Assembly (NCBI RefSeq): GCF_037152535.1
Contig: NZ_JBBCMA010000001.1
Coordinates: 992,001 to 1,056,000 of the forward strand
Length of the DNA stretch: 64,000 bases
Direction of reading: 5' to 3'
DNA from: Leclercia sp. AS011
GTDB lineage: Bacteria; Pseudomonadota; Gammaproteobacteria; Enterobacterales; Enterobacteriaceae
In this document: positions 1-9,340 of the stretch, piece by piece
Layout of the letters: each line of letters begins with the position of its first letter
How positions within the stretch are numbered: the first letter of the stretch is position 1
Translations under genes and position numbers: made by a program
Notes under the pieces: generated by a model
The model's input: only the letters and a program-made list of their open reading frames with translations
What the model was told of the DNA's origin: nothing
Databases searched by the model: none

Positions 1-957
1 GGCAGTCAAAATACCGGTGATGGCGTAGCGATTCTCCTGAGCCTGATAGACCCGGTCGGCGAAGTTTTTCATCCACGGATGGGAGTAGTCGCGCGGGCTG
101 TTATCCCGGTCTGTCGGATTATCAAAACCAAACTCCATGCCGTACAGGACGTAAGATTCGCTCACCACGTAGTTATGCTGGCTGGTCTGGCGCGGATCGC
201 GCGAATCATAGGGCACCATCACGCAGTAGATTTCCGCCAGCTCATAGGGCTGGGGGCGGCTGGCCTGGCAGGTGCTGAACCCCCACAGGGAAAAGCCCGC
301 CGCGCCATACTCCTCATAGCCCAGACGTCCCTCCTGCACGTACTTCGGCTGGCCGTTTTCCAGATAAGCGCCGTACAGCGTGCCGCAGGGATCGACCGCG
401 TGGCTAAAATCCCAGCCCAGCACCACGTTGTCGATGCTGTTGCTGTACTCGGGATAGCGCTCTTTTATTACCTTCAGCCATACCAGCATCCTGCCGATGT
501 CCAGCGCCGAAAAACCGATCTCGCCAGGCTTGTTCTGGTAGTTCACCTTCTGGCCGGACATGGTGTTGTAGGCTTTGTTGGGCAGCTCGTTGCGGAACAG
601 ATCCAGCTTGTTCAGGGTGGCGAGTAATTTCAGCATCCTGCGGTCAAACTCGGCTTTATCAATAATCCCCAGCTCCCGCGCCGCGGTCATGGCGGCCATG
701 TAGGAGGCACTGTCCCACATGGTGGTGGAGGGGTATTTGTTTACCGCGTTGACCAGCCCGGTGGTGGGCTGAAAGTTAGAGACGAAGTATTGCCAGGCAT
801 TTTTGGCAATCGCCATCTCCCTGGGACTGAGTTCGCCGCTGCGCGGCTCGTACCCGGAGGCTGGCAGCCCGGTTGCGGCCTCCGCCGCAGTGAGCGAAAG
901 CCAGATCGCCATGAGCCCGGCCAGAAGAGGAAAAAAGAGTAGCGATTTCAGCTTCAT
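1..957 (-). CDS. DUF3131 secreted protein (partial, C-terminus outside window)
   Basis: Reading leftward from an ATG at 957 the frame stays open to the window edge (319 codons, no stop), so the C-terminus is missing. The N-terminus is a signal peptide (KLK, a hydrophobic stretch, then a TAAEA cleavage region). The body matches the DUF3131 family, whose members resemble (alpha/alpha)6 glycoside hydrolases: an AWQYFVSNFQPTTG segment followed by TMWDSASY, where the Asp could be catalytic. The start overlaps the stop of the upstream gene by four bases (ATGA), so the two are translationally coupled. A periplasmic polysaccharide-processing role is inferred from the neighbouring glycosyltransferase; substrate unknown. 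Confidence 0.75.
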   Translation of the reverse strand, partial: MKLKSLLFFPLLAGLMAIWLSLTAAEAATGLPASGYEPRSGELSPREMAIAKNAWQYFVSNFQPTTGLVNAVNKYPSTTMWDSASYMAAMTAARELGIIDKAEFDRRMLKLLATLNKLDLFRNELPNKAYNTMSGQKVNYQNKPGEIGFSALDIGRMLVWLKVIKERYPEYSNSIDNVVLGWDFSHAVDPCGTLYGAYLENGQPKYVQEGRLGYEEYGAAGFSLWGFSTCQASRPQPYELAEIYCVMVPYDSRDPRQTSQHNYVVSESYVLYGMEFGFDNPTDRDNSPRDYSHPWMKNFADRVYQAQENRYAITGILTA

Positions 958-2285
958 GGCTTAGCTCCTGCTGATGAAGTGGGTGGGGTTGTGGGGCCGA
1001 GGCAGGCCAGACACAGCATCTGCCCCCGGGCGATATAGGCCAGGCTTTCGAGGACGATGGCGTTGGTATCGGCGTCGACCACGTCGTTGACGCTGCTGTT
1101 AAGGTTCAGCCCGCGCTGCCAGCCCTTGCCGGGAACCTGCAGTTTCTGAACCTGCAGGCGCAGCGCTTCGCTCCAGCCGTTGCGGAACAGGGCATACCAG
1201 GCAAAGGCGGTGCGGGTGGAGGTGATGGCCGACTGCTCCGGCGGGTCATCGCGCAGGGCGCTGGTTTGCAGCGGCTGACGGTCAGGCAGATCGTTGACGT
1301 AATCCGGCGCGGGCTCGGCGTAGTCGGTGCTGATGGGGGGCTTGCTGACCCGAAGACCGTGGCGGCGCTGCTGGATCTGCATTATGCGCCAGGCGACCTC
1401 CGCGCTCTGGGCGTCAAAGCCCAGTTCAAGACCGGTCAACAGCCAGGGAAGGCTGATCAGCGAGGGCTGTCGGCCCCATGGCGTACGCAAACCTTCGTCA
1501 GGCACCATAATGCCGTCGATATCGATCATCTGTTGCCCTTCCAGCGGGTTAGTGACCGCCAGGCCCGCCGCGCTGTCGATCAGCCGAAGGGTGTGGCTGG
1601 CATACAGGCGATAACCGAAGCTGTTGCGCGGTTCGTCCACCGCCAGCGCCCAGTGGTGGAGCGGGGCCGCGGCCTGAGTGGCCGTGCTGCTGGTGACAAG
1701 AGCGCCCAGTGTCCACTGATTAAAAAGATCCCGCACGGCGGGAGCATGCTGAGGGTAACGCCACAGCAGGGTTTGCAGGGCGTTGAGCAGGCGGCCCATT
1801 CCGATAGCGGAGGAGTCGGCTTTACCCAGAATTTGCAGGGTATCCGCGTGGTAATAGGCGGCGGGCAGCCCCTCGGCATTGAGCGGGAGCCGTCCCAGGG
1901 TATAAAGCGCGGCGGTGATCCGCTCGTCAAACTCGTCGGTTGTCAGAATAGTGAGCTGTTTTGCCGCCACCAGCGCAAACAGGTAGCTGCCGGTGCTCCA
2001 CAGGCTGAGCCAGGGCTCGCCATCCTGGGCGTTAGCCAGCCCGTTCGGCTGGGTATTGTTGACGTAGTACTGCCAGGCCACCCGCGCCCAGATCGCCTCG
2101 TCGAAGGTCAGCTCGCGCGAGGCGGGCAGGGGCGGGAAATCCTGACTTAACGTCATGCCCGTGGTGCTCTCTACGCGCGTGGGCATCTGCTTCTCGACCC
2201 AGACGACGATGGCGAAACCCAGCAGAAAACCGATCAGAATAGTGAGATAGCTGCGGGCCGACAGCAGCGCGTCGCGGGTTCTCAT
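954..2285 (-). CDS. Membrane-anchored DUF3131 protein
   Basis: 443 aa. One N-terminal transmembrane helix at about residues 13-31 is followed by a large periplasmic DUF3131 region. It is a paralogue of the next gene: compare WQYYVNNTQPNGLANA here with WQYFVSNFQPTTGLVNA there. Where the partner has WDSASY, this protein has WSTGSY, so the Asp is absent; it may be a non-catalytic scaffold, which is inference. Both ends overlap neighbours by ATGA (glycosyltransferase upstream, secreted DUF3131 protein downstream), indicating a tight three-gene operon. The Cys-rich, Pro/Ser-rich C-terminal tail looks disordered. Family membership is fairly secure; biochemical role unknown. Confidence 0.78.
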   Translation of the reverse strand: MRTRDALLSARSYLTILIGFLLGFAIVVWVEKQMPTRVESTTGMTLSQDFPPLPASRELTFDEAIWARVAWQYYVNNTQPNGLANAQDGEPWLSLWSTGSYLFALVAAKQLTILTTDEFDERITAALYTLGRLPLNAEGLPAAYYHADTLQILGKADSSAIGMGRLLNALQTLLWRYPQHAPAVRDLFNQWTLGALVTSSTATQAAAPLHHWALAVDEPRNSFGYRLYASHTLRLIDSAAGLAVTNPLEGQQMIDIDGIMVPDEGLRTPWGRQPSLISLPWLLTGLELGFDAQSAEVAWRIMQIQQRRHGLRVSKPPISTDYAEPAPDYVNDLPDRQPLQTSALRDDPPEQSAITSTRTAFAWYALFRNGWSEALRLQVQKLQVPGKGWQRGLNLNSSVNDVVDADTNAIVLESLAYIARGQMLCLACLGPTTPPTSSAGAKP

Positions 2286-4096
2286 TGGCTCGCCTCCTCT
2301 TCGGCTGGCGTCCAGATAGCGGCGAGGATCAGCGGCAGCATGGCGGCGATATTTACCGCCCCCCAGAAGATATTGATGACGTAGCCGGAAGGGTCATCAA
2401 CCTGCCCGCGCGCCACCTGGATGCCACCCCAGATCAGCCCCGCCAGGGTGAGCACGACGATGGCGATCTGCGGTTTGACGAGATAGAGAAAACGGCCCGT
2501 CTGGCGCTCTTTCGGGGTCACGTGAAACTTGATCTGCTCCCCTCGCAGAACGGTGTCCAGCGCCTTCAGGTTCATGGAGAAGAAAGAGAGATAAGATGCC
2601 CTGCCATCCCAGGCTGAAATCCCCCAGGTACCGAACATAAAGGCCAGCTCGGACACTATAAAAAAGGGCAGAAAATGCAGGTAAAAGGGCTCGGACCAGG
2701 CCGACACCGGGGGAATACCGGTGAACAGGTAGATAATGGGCGAAACGAGGAAAATGGTATTCCATACGCAGGCCATATAAGACCAGAAGGTGGTGGCGTA
2801 CATCAGCGTCTGCGGCAAAGAGAGCTTAAAGCGACGACGGCTGAAAATGTTGTCGTGGAACAGAATATCCAGCGACCCTGCGGCATATTTAAAACGCTGG
2901 ATCATCCAGGTCAGCATATCCTGCGGGGAGAGCATTTTGGATTCGATCCGCGGGTGCATCACCGAGCGCCAGCGGCGGGCGGCATCCCCGTGTAGCAGGA
3001 TCGAGGTATAAATATCTTCCGAGACGTGAAACTTATAAGGGGTCAATTCGGTGTCGAAGGCCACATGAGGACGCATGGCGTCCTGCAGGCTTTCGCGCAT
3101 GGCAGGGTCGCGAATGTCCCGGGTATGGCGGTCGATCTCCTCTTCGACGGTCCAGACGTAGCTGCGCAGGGCCGCCTGCATCACCGCCTCGCGCCGGTGA
3201 ATGGAGGCCGCGCCGCAGCAGAAGGCGGCGTTAGCCCAGTTGCGGCGGCGTAAAATGACGTCGTAGAACATGCGCGGATCGTTGAAGAAGGGATCACGCC
3301 CGAGGGTCACCGGCCCGATGAACTTCTGGGCCAGCCAGCCCAGCCCGTATCCCGCTTTGCCCGCCCTGCGCCCGAGCCAATGCGGCAAACTTTCCCCTTC
3401 TGGCAGGTCGAAAAACCACTGCGGAGTCTGGACCCAGGCTACGTCCGGGTCGCGGAAATAGCCCAGCGTATGGCTGAGCAGCGTGGGGAAGACGCGGGTA
3501 TCGGCATCGCAGATCACCAGGAAGTCACCGTCGGTCTGCTCCAGCCCGTTACGCAGGTTGCCCGCCTTGTAGCCGATGTTGGTCTGGCGGGTAATGTAGT
3601 TGGCACCTTCCTGCTCGCAGACGGCTTTCATCTCCGGGCGGCGACCGTCATCCAGCACGTGGACCTTAAAGTCCAGCGGCCCGGGGTAGGCCATTTTCAT
3701 GGCGTCGCGAATGGAGAGCCTGACCAGCTCCACGTCTTCGGAATAGGTGGCGATAAAGAGATCGACCTTTATCGGCCTCGACTCCTCCGCGTCCTCCGGT
3801 CTCAGACAGTCGTTGATCTCCGTCGGGGGCGGGTTTTGCGGCGGATCCTTTTCCTGCCACAGATTGATGGTGAACAGCACCGTGCCGATCCAGGCCAGGG
3901 TTTCCGCCAGCACCAGCGGAATGGCATACCACAGCGCGTCGGTATTTAACGATGCGGTCCAGCGCCAGTAAATATAATTGGCACCCAGAATCAGGGCCGC
4001 AACCGCTAATACCTGCCAGGTCATCATTACCCAACGCGGCGTCTTTAGCGGTTCAGGCGGCTGCCGGTGTTCAAAACGGGAAAAATAAAAATCCAT
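2282..4096 (-). CDS. Cellulose-synthase-like family 2 glycosyltransferase without PilZ
   Basis: 604 aa from the ATG at 4096; a longer frame begins at a GTG at 4180, but that extension is uncharged with domain features and I prefer the ATG. Two N-terminal membrane helices (about 25-45, 57-77) precede a processive GT2 domain: DDG 149-151, DAD 197-199, SED 359-361 in the TED position, and QRFKY 400-404 in the QxxRW position. Several C-terminal helices follow. BcsA-type enzymes carry a cytoplasmic C-terminal PilZ domain for c-di-GMP; this protein ends soon after its last helix and has none. It probably makes and exports a beta-glucan-like polymer at the inner membrane. First gene of the leftward operon with the two DUF3131 genes. 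Confidence 0.85.
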   Translation of the reverse strand: MDFYFSRFEHRQPPEPLKTPRWVMMTWQVLAVAALILGANYIYWRWTASLNTDALWYAIPLVLAETLAWIGTVLFTINLWQEKDPPQNPPPTEINDCLRPEDAEESRPIKVDLFIATYSEDVELVRLSIRDAMKMAYPGPLDFKVHVLDDGRRPEMKAVCEQEGANYITRQTNIGYKAGNLRNGLEQTDGDFLVICDADTRVFPTLLSHTLGYFRDPDVAWVQTPQWFFDLPEGESLPHWLGRRAGKAGYGLGWLAQKFIGPVTLGRDPFFNDPRMFYDVILRRRNWANAAFCCGAASIHRREAVMQAALRSYVWTVEEEIDRHTRDIRDPAMRESLQDAMRPHVAFDTELTPYKFHVSEDIYTSILLHGDAARRWRSVMHPRIESKMLSPQDMLTWMIQRFKYAAGSLDILFHDNIFSRRRFKLSLPQTLMYATTFWSYMACVWNTIFLVSPIIYLFTGIPPVSAWSEPFYLHFLPFFIVSELAFMFGTWGISAWDGRASYLSFFSMNLKALDTVLRGEQIKFHVTPKERQTGRFLYLVKPQIAIVVLTLAGLIWGGIQVARGQVDDPSGYVINIFWGAVNIAAMLPLILAAIWTPAEEEASQ

Positions 4097-4381
4097 AGTG
4101 AAGGATATCCTGATTCCACGATGACAATTAATTAAAAGCCTGCTACCGGCGGTGAAGGCGTCACGGAAAATAACGTCCACAAAAACATAATTTAAGGTAA
4201 GTGTAGAACGCGTAAAAAAATATTCCAGCAGGTTAAATTGCGATAGTTTAGGGCGGCTTAAATAAAACTTAATTAATGGTAAGGTTTATTCACGGATGCC
4301 GCAATAATTGCCAGATGAATGCATTTACGCTATCTAAATAATTGGCACGATGCTTTTTCAGGATCATTAACAGGACTCACC
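4097..4381. promoter_or_regulatory. Divergent promoter region of the polysaccharide locus
   Basis: 285 bp between the divergent glycosyltransferase and OpgC-like genes. It is markedly AT-rich (runs such as taaaaaaatatt near 4213 and aaataaaacttaattaa near 4260) inside a GC-rich locus, as expected for promoters and H-NS-type binding. It must hold the promoters of both operons. I could not assign a specific sigma-factor motif. Confidence 0.5.
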
Positions 4382-5599
4382 ATGAGCCAGATTGCGACTG
4401 ATATACCGCAGAAAGAGAGCGTAAAATCAACGGCATGGCGCTATTCCCTGGCCGGGAATCGCGATCTGCGTATTGATTTTATGCGCGGCATTGCGCTGGT
4501 GATGATGGTGGTGGCGCATACGGAAGTGATGTCGATATTTAATATATTTACCTGGGAGCGTTTTGGCCTGACGACGGGTGCGGAAGGCTTTGTTATTCTT
4601 TCCGGATTTATGCTAGGGATGTTAAATCGCGCCAGATTACAAAAGGCCGTATTACTCACTATTTCCTGGGGGCTTTACCTCAGAGCATGGAAAATATACC
4701 GGGTTAATATTATTATCATTGTGTCCTTTCTGTTGTTGGGGTATTTGCCTTTTATTAACGTCTTTGAGGTGACCCATTTTACCGATCGCTTTTCCGGGAC
4801 AAGCTGGTCGCTCTATCCGGTAACGCCGCAAATAAAAGAGACCTGGTTTAACATTATTCTCTACCTGCAAATTGGCCCTCACCAGACGCAAATCCTCGGT
4901 CTCTATATTTTTCTGCTGCTGTTAAGCCCCCTGTTTTTAGGGATGCTGCAAAGGGGCTACGTCTACTGGCTGCTGGGCTTATCGCTGCTGGTTTACGGCT
5001 GCTGGCAGCGCTGGCCGGTGCGGGTCACCCCCTCCGAATTCGAGTTCGCCTTTCTGCTGATGGCGTGGCAATTTATTTTTGTGCTGGGCATGGCCTCCGG
5101 CTGGTACAAAGAGGAGCTGCTCTCCTTCGCCCGCACGCCCCCGGGCAAAGTCGTGGTGATAGCGCTGGTGATCGTCGCGCTCGTCCTCGGCTTTGTCGCG
5201 CAGAACCATACCAACCCCTTTATGCCGCCCGCGCTCCTGATGCACGTTATCCCGCCGGCAGAGTTTAATGCCTTTTACCATACCTGGGCGGGGAAGAACG
5301 GCCTCGGGCCGATACGCGTCCTGAACGATATCTGCCTGATGGTGACGGTCTACCTGCTGCTGACCTGGTTCTGGCAGCCCCTTTACCGGCTGGCAGGCTG
5401 GTTTCTCATCCCGCTCGGCCAGCGCTCGCTTTATACCTTTATTTTGCATGTCTACATCGTGCTCGCGGTCAGCCAGTTCGTGACCTTCGATCTCTGGCGG
5501 CAGGACTGGATTGTGAACACCTTCGTTCACGCGGCAGCGCTGGGCGTACTGTGGTTACTGGCGAAATATAACGTCGCCGCACGCTGGATACCTAACTAA
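4382..5599 (+). CDS. OpgC-like membrane acyltransferase
   Basis: 405 aa starting at the ATG at 4382, preceded by an AGGA at about 4370; an in-frame ATG 63 bases upstream lacks a good ribosome site. The protein is almost entirely hydrophobic with about ten membrane segments. The N-terminal motif RDLRIDFMRGIALVMMVVAH followed by GAEGFVILSGF is characteristic of the OpgC family, which transfers succinyl or related acyl groups onto osmoregulated periplasmic glucans and other polysaccharides. First gene of the rightward operon. By context it probably decorates the polymer made by the divergent glycosyltransferase; acyl donor and acceptor are unknown. Confidence 0.82.
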   Translation: MSQIATDIPQKESVKSTAWRYSLAGNRDLRIDFMRGIALVMMVVAHTEVMSIFNIFTWERFGLTTGAEGFVILSGFMLGMLNRARLQKAVLLTISWGLYLRAWKIYRVNIIIIVSFLLLGYLPFINVFEVTHFTDRFSGTSWSLYPVTPQIKETWFNIILYLQIGPHQTQILGLYIFLLLLSPLFLGMLQRGYVYWLLGLSLLVYGCWQRWPVRVTPSEFEFAFLLMAWQFIFVLGMASGWYKEELLSFARTPPGKVVVIALVIVALVLGFVAQNHTNPFMPPALLMHVIPPAEFNAFYHTWAGKNGLGPIRVLNDICLMVTVYLLLTWFWQPLYRLAGWFLIPLGQRSLYTFILHVYIVLAVSQFVTFDLWRQDWIVNTFVHAAALGVLWLLAKYNVAARWIPN

Positions 5600-5609
5600 G
5601 GAAAGGCAA

Positions 5610-6509
5610 ATGCGGGAGAAACATTTACTGGCCTGCGTGCTGTTATGCGCCGCCGCGGGTGCCCAGGCGGCTCAGAAAGAGGGGGAGGAGCCGCTACGGG
5701 ACAAAAACGGCGAGCCGGTGCAGGCGGGGGTCTTCACCAGCCGCTGGGGACGGCTTTTCTCGGGCAATGACGATGTCTTTTCCGGTGCCCTGAGCTTTAG
5801 CTCTGGTTTGAAGGAGCAGTGGATGTCCATCCCCAACAGCTCCGATAGCGCAGAGCAGAAGCGCAAATATAACCAGACGCTGAACCTCAGCCTGCAATAT
5901 TCCCCCTACAGCTACTGGTTTGCCAACGTCACATCGCGCCTGCCGGTGACCGACACCAGCCGCTACACGGCCGATTTCCGCTACAGCTTCGGCTACGATG
6001 ACTGGCATGCCAACACCCTGAGTCTGGTTTACAGCAACTACGGCGATAACCGTTTCTGGACCTCCGGTAACCAACGCCACACCTACTTTGAGCAGGGGGC
6101 CGTGACCCTGGCGTACAAGTTCTCGCTGCCGAAGCCCCTGGAGAACAGCCTGCTGATCAACAAAGGTGACTCTATCATCTGCCAGGTGGGCTACAGCTGG
6201 GTTCCGCGCTATTACGATCTGGAGAGCAACGATATTCGCAGCAATAAAAACCTGATGCTGGGGGGATGTGGGTACACCTTCAAGCAACATTTCTTTGTGC
6301 GTGCCACGGCCTTCTGGTACCCGGACAGCAGCCAGCAGCAGCCCTGGAACGGCGACTACAGCTACAGCTTTGGCTACGCGGGCTATACGCCCGGATCCTT
6401 CTCCGTTCAGTACGCCAACTACTCAGGCACCCGTTATCCCGGCCACCAGAGCGGCAACGGCAAGTTTCGTGAAGGCACGGTCAGCCTTATCTGGTTCTTA
6501 CCGCTTTAG
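5610..6509 (+). CDS. Probable outer-membrane beta-barrel protein
   Basis: 299 aa, 10 bases after the OpgC-like gene, with a strong AAGGAAAGG ribosome site. A clear signal peptide ends near GAQA-AQKEG. The mature part is rich in Tyr, Trp, Ser and Asn with alternating hydrophobic strands (for example FRYSFGYDDWHANTLSLVYS) and ends in a hydrophobic strand (VSLIWFLPL), as in outer-membrane barrels. Two Cys (about 192 and 214) could form a disulfide. I do not recognise a named family. Context suggests an export pore or sensor for the polysaccharide locus; this is inference. Confidence 0.6.
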   Translation: MREKHLLACVLLCAAAGAQAAQKEGEEPLRDKNGEPVQAGVFTSRWGRLFSGNDDVFSGALSFSSGLKEQWMSIPNSSDSAEQKRKYNQTLNLSLQYSPYSYWFANVTSRLPVTDTSRYTADFRYSFGYDDWHANTLSLVYSNYGDNRFWTSGNQRHTYFEQGAVTLAYKFSLPKPLENSLLINKGDSIICQVGYSWVPRYYDLESNDIRSNKNLMLGGCGYTFKQHFFVRATAFWYPDSSQQQPWNGDYSYSFGYAGYTPGSFSVQYANYSGTRYPGHQSGNGKFREGTVSLIWFLPL

Positions 6510-6518
6510 GGGGGCGTT

Positions 6519-7727
6519 ATGTCAGCACAGCACGTCCTGATTGTTGAAGATTCGCCGGTCTACCGGCGGCTGCTGGCGCGGATGCTTGCCCAGTGGGGCT
6601 ATAGCGTCAGCGAGGCGGAAAACGGCGTCGCCGCGCTGCAGATCCTGGCAAACCAGCCGGTAAGCCTGGTGATCAGCGACTGGGAGATGCCGGAGATGGA
6701 CGGCCTTACCCTGTGCCGGGAGATCCGCAGCCGTCAGTTTGGGCACTATGTTTACGTCATTCTGCTCACCGCCCGTGAAGCGCCGGACGATTTGACGCTG
6801 GGGTTTGACGCCGGGGCAGATGATTTTCTCAGCAAGCCCGTGGAGCAGAGCGAGCTGCGGGCGCGGCTGCACGCGGGGGCGCGGGTGCTCTCCCTCGAGG
6901 CGACGCTTGCCGCGCGTAACGCGCGTCTGAGTGAGGCCCTGCGCCAGATTGAACAGGATCTGGAGGTGGCGGCGCGTATCCAGCAGTCGGTATTGCCTGC
7001 GCACCAGCAGCGCTACCGGGACTACTTTTCCGACTGGATCTTCCTGCCGTCGGCCTGGGTTTCCGGGGATATTTTTAACGTCTTCCCGCTGGATAACCAT
7101 CTGGGGTTCTACTGCGTGGACGTCTCCGGTCACGGGGTCGGCGCGGCGATGATGTCCCTCGCCGTGGCCCGCCAGTTTCTGCACGGCAGGGCGGTGGAGC
7201 GTTTTCTGTTTACGGCTGATAACGAGGTGGCGTCTCCCGCCGAGGTCGTGCGGATCCTTAACGGCCGCTTTTGCAGCGATGAAGTGGAGATCGTCAGCTA
7301 TTTCACCATGATTTACGGCGTCATCGATCTGGCGACCGGCCAGGGCAAGCTGTGCCAGGCGGGGCACCCGACTCCCTTTATTGTCACGCCGGACGGCGAG
7401 GCAAGGACGGTGGGCAATGGCGGCGCGCCGGTGGGGCTGATGCCGGATCTCGGCTGGGCGGATGTCAGCTTCTCGCTGGCCCCCGGCGAGCGGCTGTGCC
7501 TGTTCAGCGACGGGATTACCGAATGCGAAAACCTGGCTGGCGAACAGTTCGGCCAGATGCGGCTCCAGGCGGCGCTACAGGCTGGATCGGGCCTCGCGCT
7601 GAACGCGCTTCTGCCGCAGTTCGCCCGGCATCTCATTCACTGGCGCAGTGGGGAAAACAGCGAACCCCATGCGATGGCCGATGATGTCTCACTTTTAGTC
7701 ATTGAGCGTACAGGAGAAAAACAATGA
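6519..7727 (+). CDS. Response regulator with SpoIIE/PP2C phosphatase output
   Basis: 402 aa. Residues 1-120 are a CheY-like receiver: acidic pocket ED at 10-11, phospho-acceptor Asp54 in ISDWEMPEMDG, and Lys106 in LSKP. A helical linker (about 125-160) leads into a PP2C-type phosphatase of the RsbU/SpoIIE class, with metal-binding Asp in SGD (182-184) and DVSGHG (201-206), then LFSDGITE and a final DDVSLLVI. Such proteins dephosphorylate a STAS anti-anti-sigma factor once the receiver is phosphorylated. The stop overlaps the STAS start (ATGA at 7724-7727). No histidine kinase lies in the window, so the input signal is unknown. Confidence 0.92.
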   Translation: MSAQHVLIVEDSPVYRRLLARMLAQWGYSVSEAENGVAALQILANQPVSLVISDWEMPEMDGLTLCREIRSRQFGHYVYVILLTAREAPDDLTLGFDAGADDFLSKPVEQSELRARLHAGARVLSLEATLAARNARLSEALRQIEQDLEVAARIQQSVLPAHQQRYRDYFSDWIFLPSAWVSGDIFNVFPLDNHLGFYCVDVSGHGVGAAMMSLAVARQFLHGRAVERFLFTADNEVASPAEVVRILNGRFCSDEVEIVSYFTMIYGVIDLATGQGKLCQAGHPTPFIVTPDGEARTVGNGGAPVGLMPDLGWADVSFSLAPGERLCLFSDGITECENLAGEQFGQMRLQAALQAGSGLALNALLPQFARHLIHWRSGENSEPHAMADDVSLLVIERTGEKQ

Positions 7728-8062
7728 ATATTGCTACAGAGCGGCAGCCCAACGTGAATATTATGACACCCTCGGTGCGCCGACTGGATGCCTCGGTGGC
7801 GGCGGCCTTTAAGGAGGCCATCACCCGCGAGACGGGTGAGGATCGCAAAGCCCTGATTATCGACTTCAGTAAAATTGATTTTATCGACAGTAGCGGGCTG
7901 GGGATGCTGGTGTCCCTGCTAAAAATGATGAACGGTAAAGGCGACATGGTGCTCTGTGCCCTGAACCCGGGGATCCGCAATATGTTCACCCTGACCCGGA
8001 TGGACCGCATTTTCCGTATCTGTCCGGATCGCGCCGCGGCGCTTGCGCAGCTGAATCCGTGA
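7724..8062 (+). CDS. STAS-domain anti-anti-sigma factor
   Basis: 112 aa with an AGGAG ribosome site inside the end of the phosphatase gene. It is a single STAS domain with the signature IDFIDSSGLGMLVSL at about 52-66; one of the paired Ser residues (56/57) is the expected phosphorylation site of SpoIIAA/RsbV-type proteins. Known logic: the unphosphorylated form binds the anti-sigma kinase, the phosphorylated form does not, and the PP2C enzyme resets it. It is sandwiched between the phosphatase and the kinase genes with a four-base overlap upstream and a one-base gap downstream, so the three proteins should be made together. Confidence 0.92.
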   Translation: MNIATERQPNVNIMTPSVRRLDASVAAAFKEAITRETGEDRKALIIDFSKIDFIDSSGLGMLVSLLKMMNGKGDMVLCALNPGIRNMFTLTRMDRIFRICPDRAAALAQLNP

Positions 8063-8063
8063 T

Positions 8064-8519
8064 ATGTCCGTGACTAACGATATCGCGCTCCCGGCCACCT
8101 TAACCTCGCTCTCGCCGCTGGCGGAGTGGCTGGCACACCAGCTTGATCCGCTGCCCGTCGACGAGGCGTGGCGCTTTGCGCTGGATCTCGCCGCCTGCGA
8201 GACGGCGACCAATATTATTCGCTATGCGCTGCACGAGGATACGCGCGCGCTTTTCAGGGTGGAATTTATCGCCAGCGACGCGGGGGTGCGGCTGCGCTTT
8301 ACCGATGCGGGGGCGATCTTTCCGGCGGAACGCCTTGCTGCGGCGCGTAATGAGGCGTTTGAGGACGACGCGCTACTGGCGGAAAGCGGCCGGGGGCTCA
8401 GGCTGATCCTGCTGTCGGTGGACCGTTTTGATGTACAACGTCGGGACGGGCAGAATATAGCTACCCTGGAAAAAGGGTGGTCAGAGCAGAAAAGCAAAAA
8501 CCCTCCCACCGGGCGGTGA
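8064..8519 (+). CDS. RsbW-like serine kinase / anti-sigma-type ATPase
   Basis: 151 aa, starting one base after the STAS stop. It carries a GHKL (HATPase_c_2) fold: N-box CETATNIIRYA (about 52-62), FTDAG as the D-x-G loop and SGRGLRLI as the glycine lid. This matches RsbW/SpoIIAB-type kinases that phosphorylate a STAS partner and sequester a target. No sigma factor or other obvious target is encoded nearby, so the effector could be the glycosyltransferase complex itself or a distant regulator. The last codons (KNPPTGR) are read through the azoR terminator hairpin, a convergent overlap. Confidence 0.88.
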   Translation: MSVTNDIALPATLTSLSPLAEWLAHQLDPLPVDEAWRFALDLAACETATNIIRYALHEDTRALFRVEFIASDAGVRLRFTDAGAIFPAERLAAARNEAFEDDALLAESGRGLRLILLSVDRFDVQRRDGQNIATLEKGWSEQKSKNPPTGR

Positions 8520-8524
8520 GAGGG
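8496..8524 (-). terminator. azoR: azoR intrinsic terminator
   Basis: Arms ccctcccacc (8501-8510) and ggtgagaggg (8515-8524) pair with one mismatch around a gggc loop. On the minus strand the stem is followed by five U (8496-8500). It lies 8 bases past the azoR stop and inside the 3' end of the convergent kinase gene. Confidence 0.75.
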
Positions 8525-8531
8525 GGAAATC

Positions 8532-9149
<618 letters not shown>

Positions 9150-9340
9150 TTATGTATTTGATGAGGGGGGTTGCCCCGTTGCTTGCTGACACTCTATTCA
9201 CAATCCTGCCGCAGGGATAGCGCAATATATCGAAGCCTATGTTCGAAATTTTTGAATAAGGCGCAAAAACCATCGATGTGGTACTCTATATCAATCATTA
9301 AAAAGAGATTTTATCCGGCAGTGCACTGCCCGTTAACGCT

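Noticed and set aside
79..627. Plus-strand open frame of 182 codons
   Set aside because: Lies entirely antisense to the partial DUF3131 gene, whose signal peptide, coupling and family motifs are convincing.
1266..2150. Plus-strand open frame of 294 codons
   Set aside because: Antisense shadow of the membrane-anchored DUF3131 gene; no ribosome site or domain.
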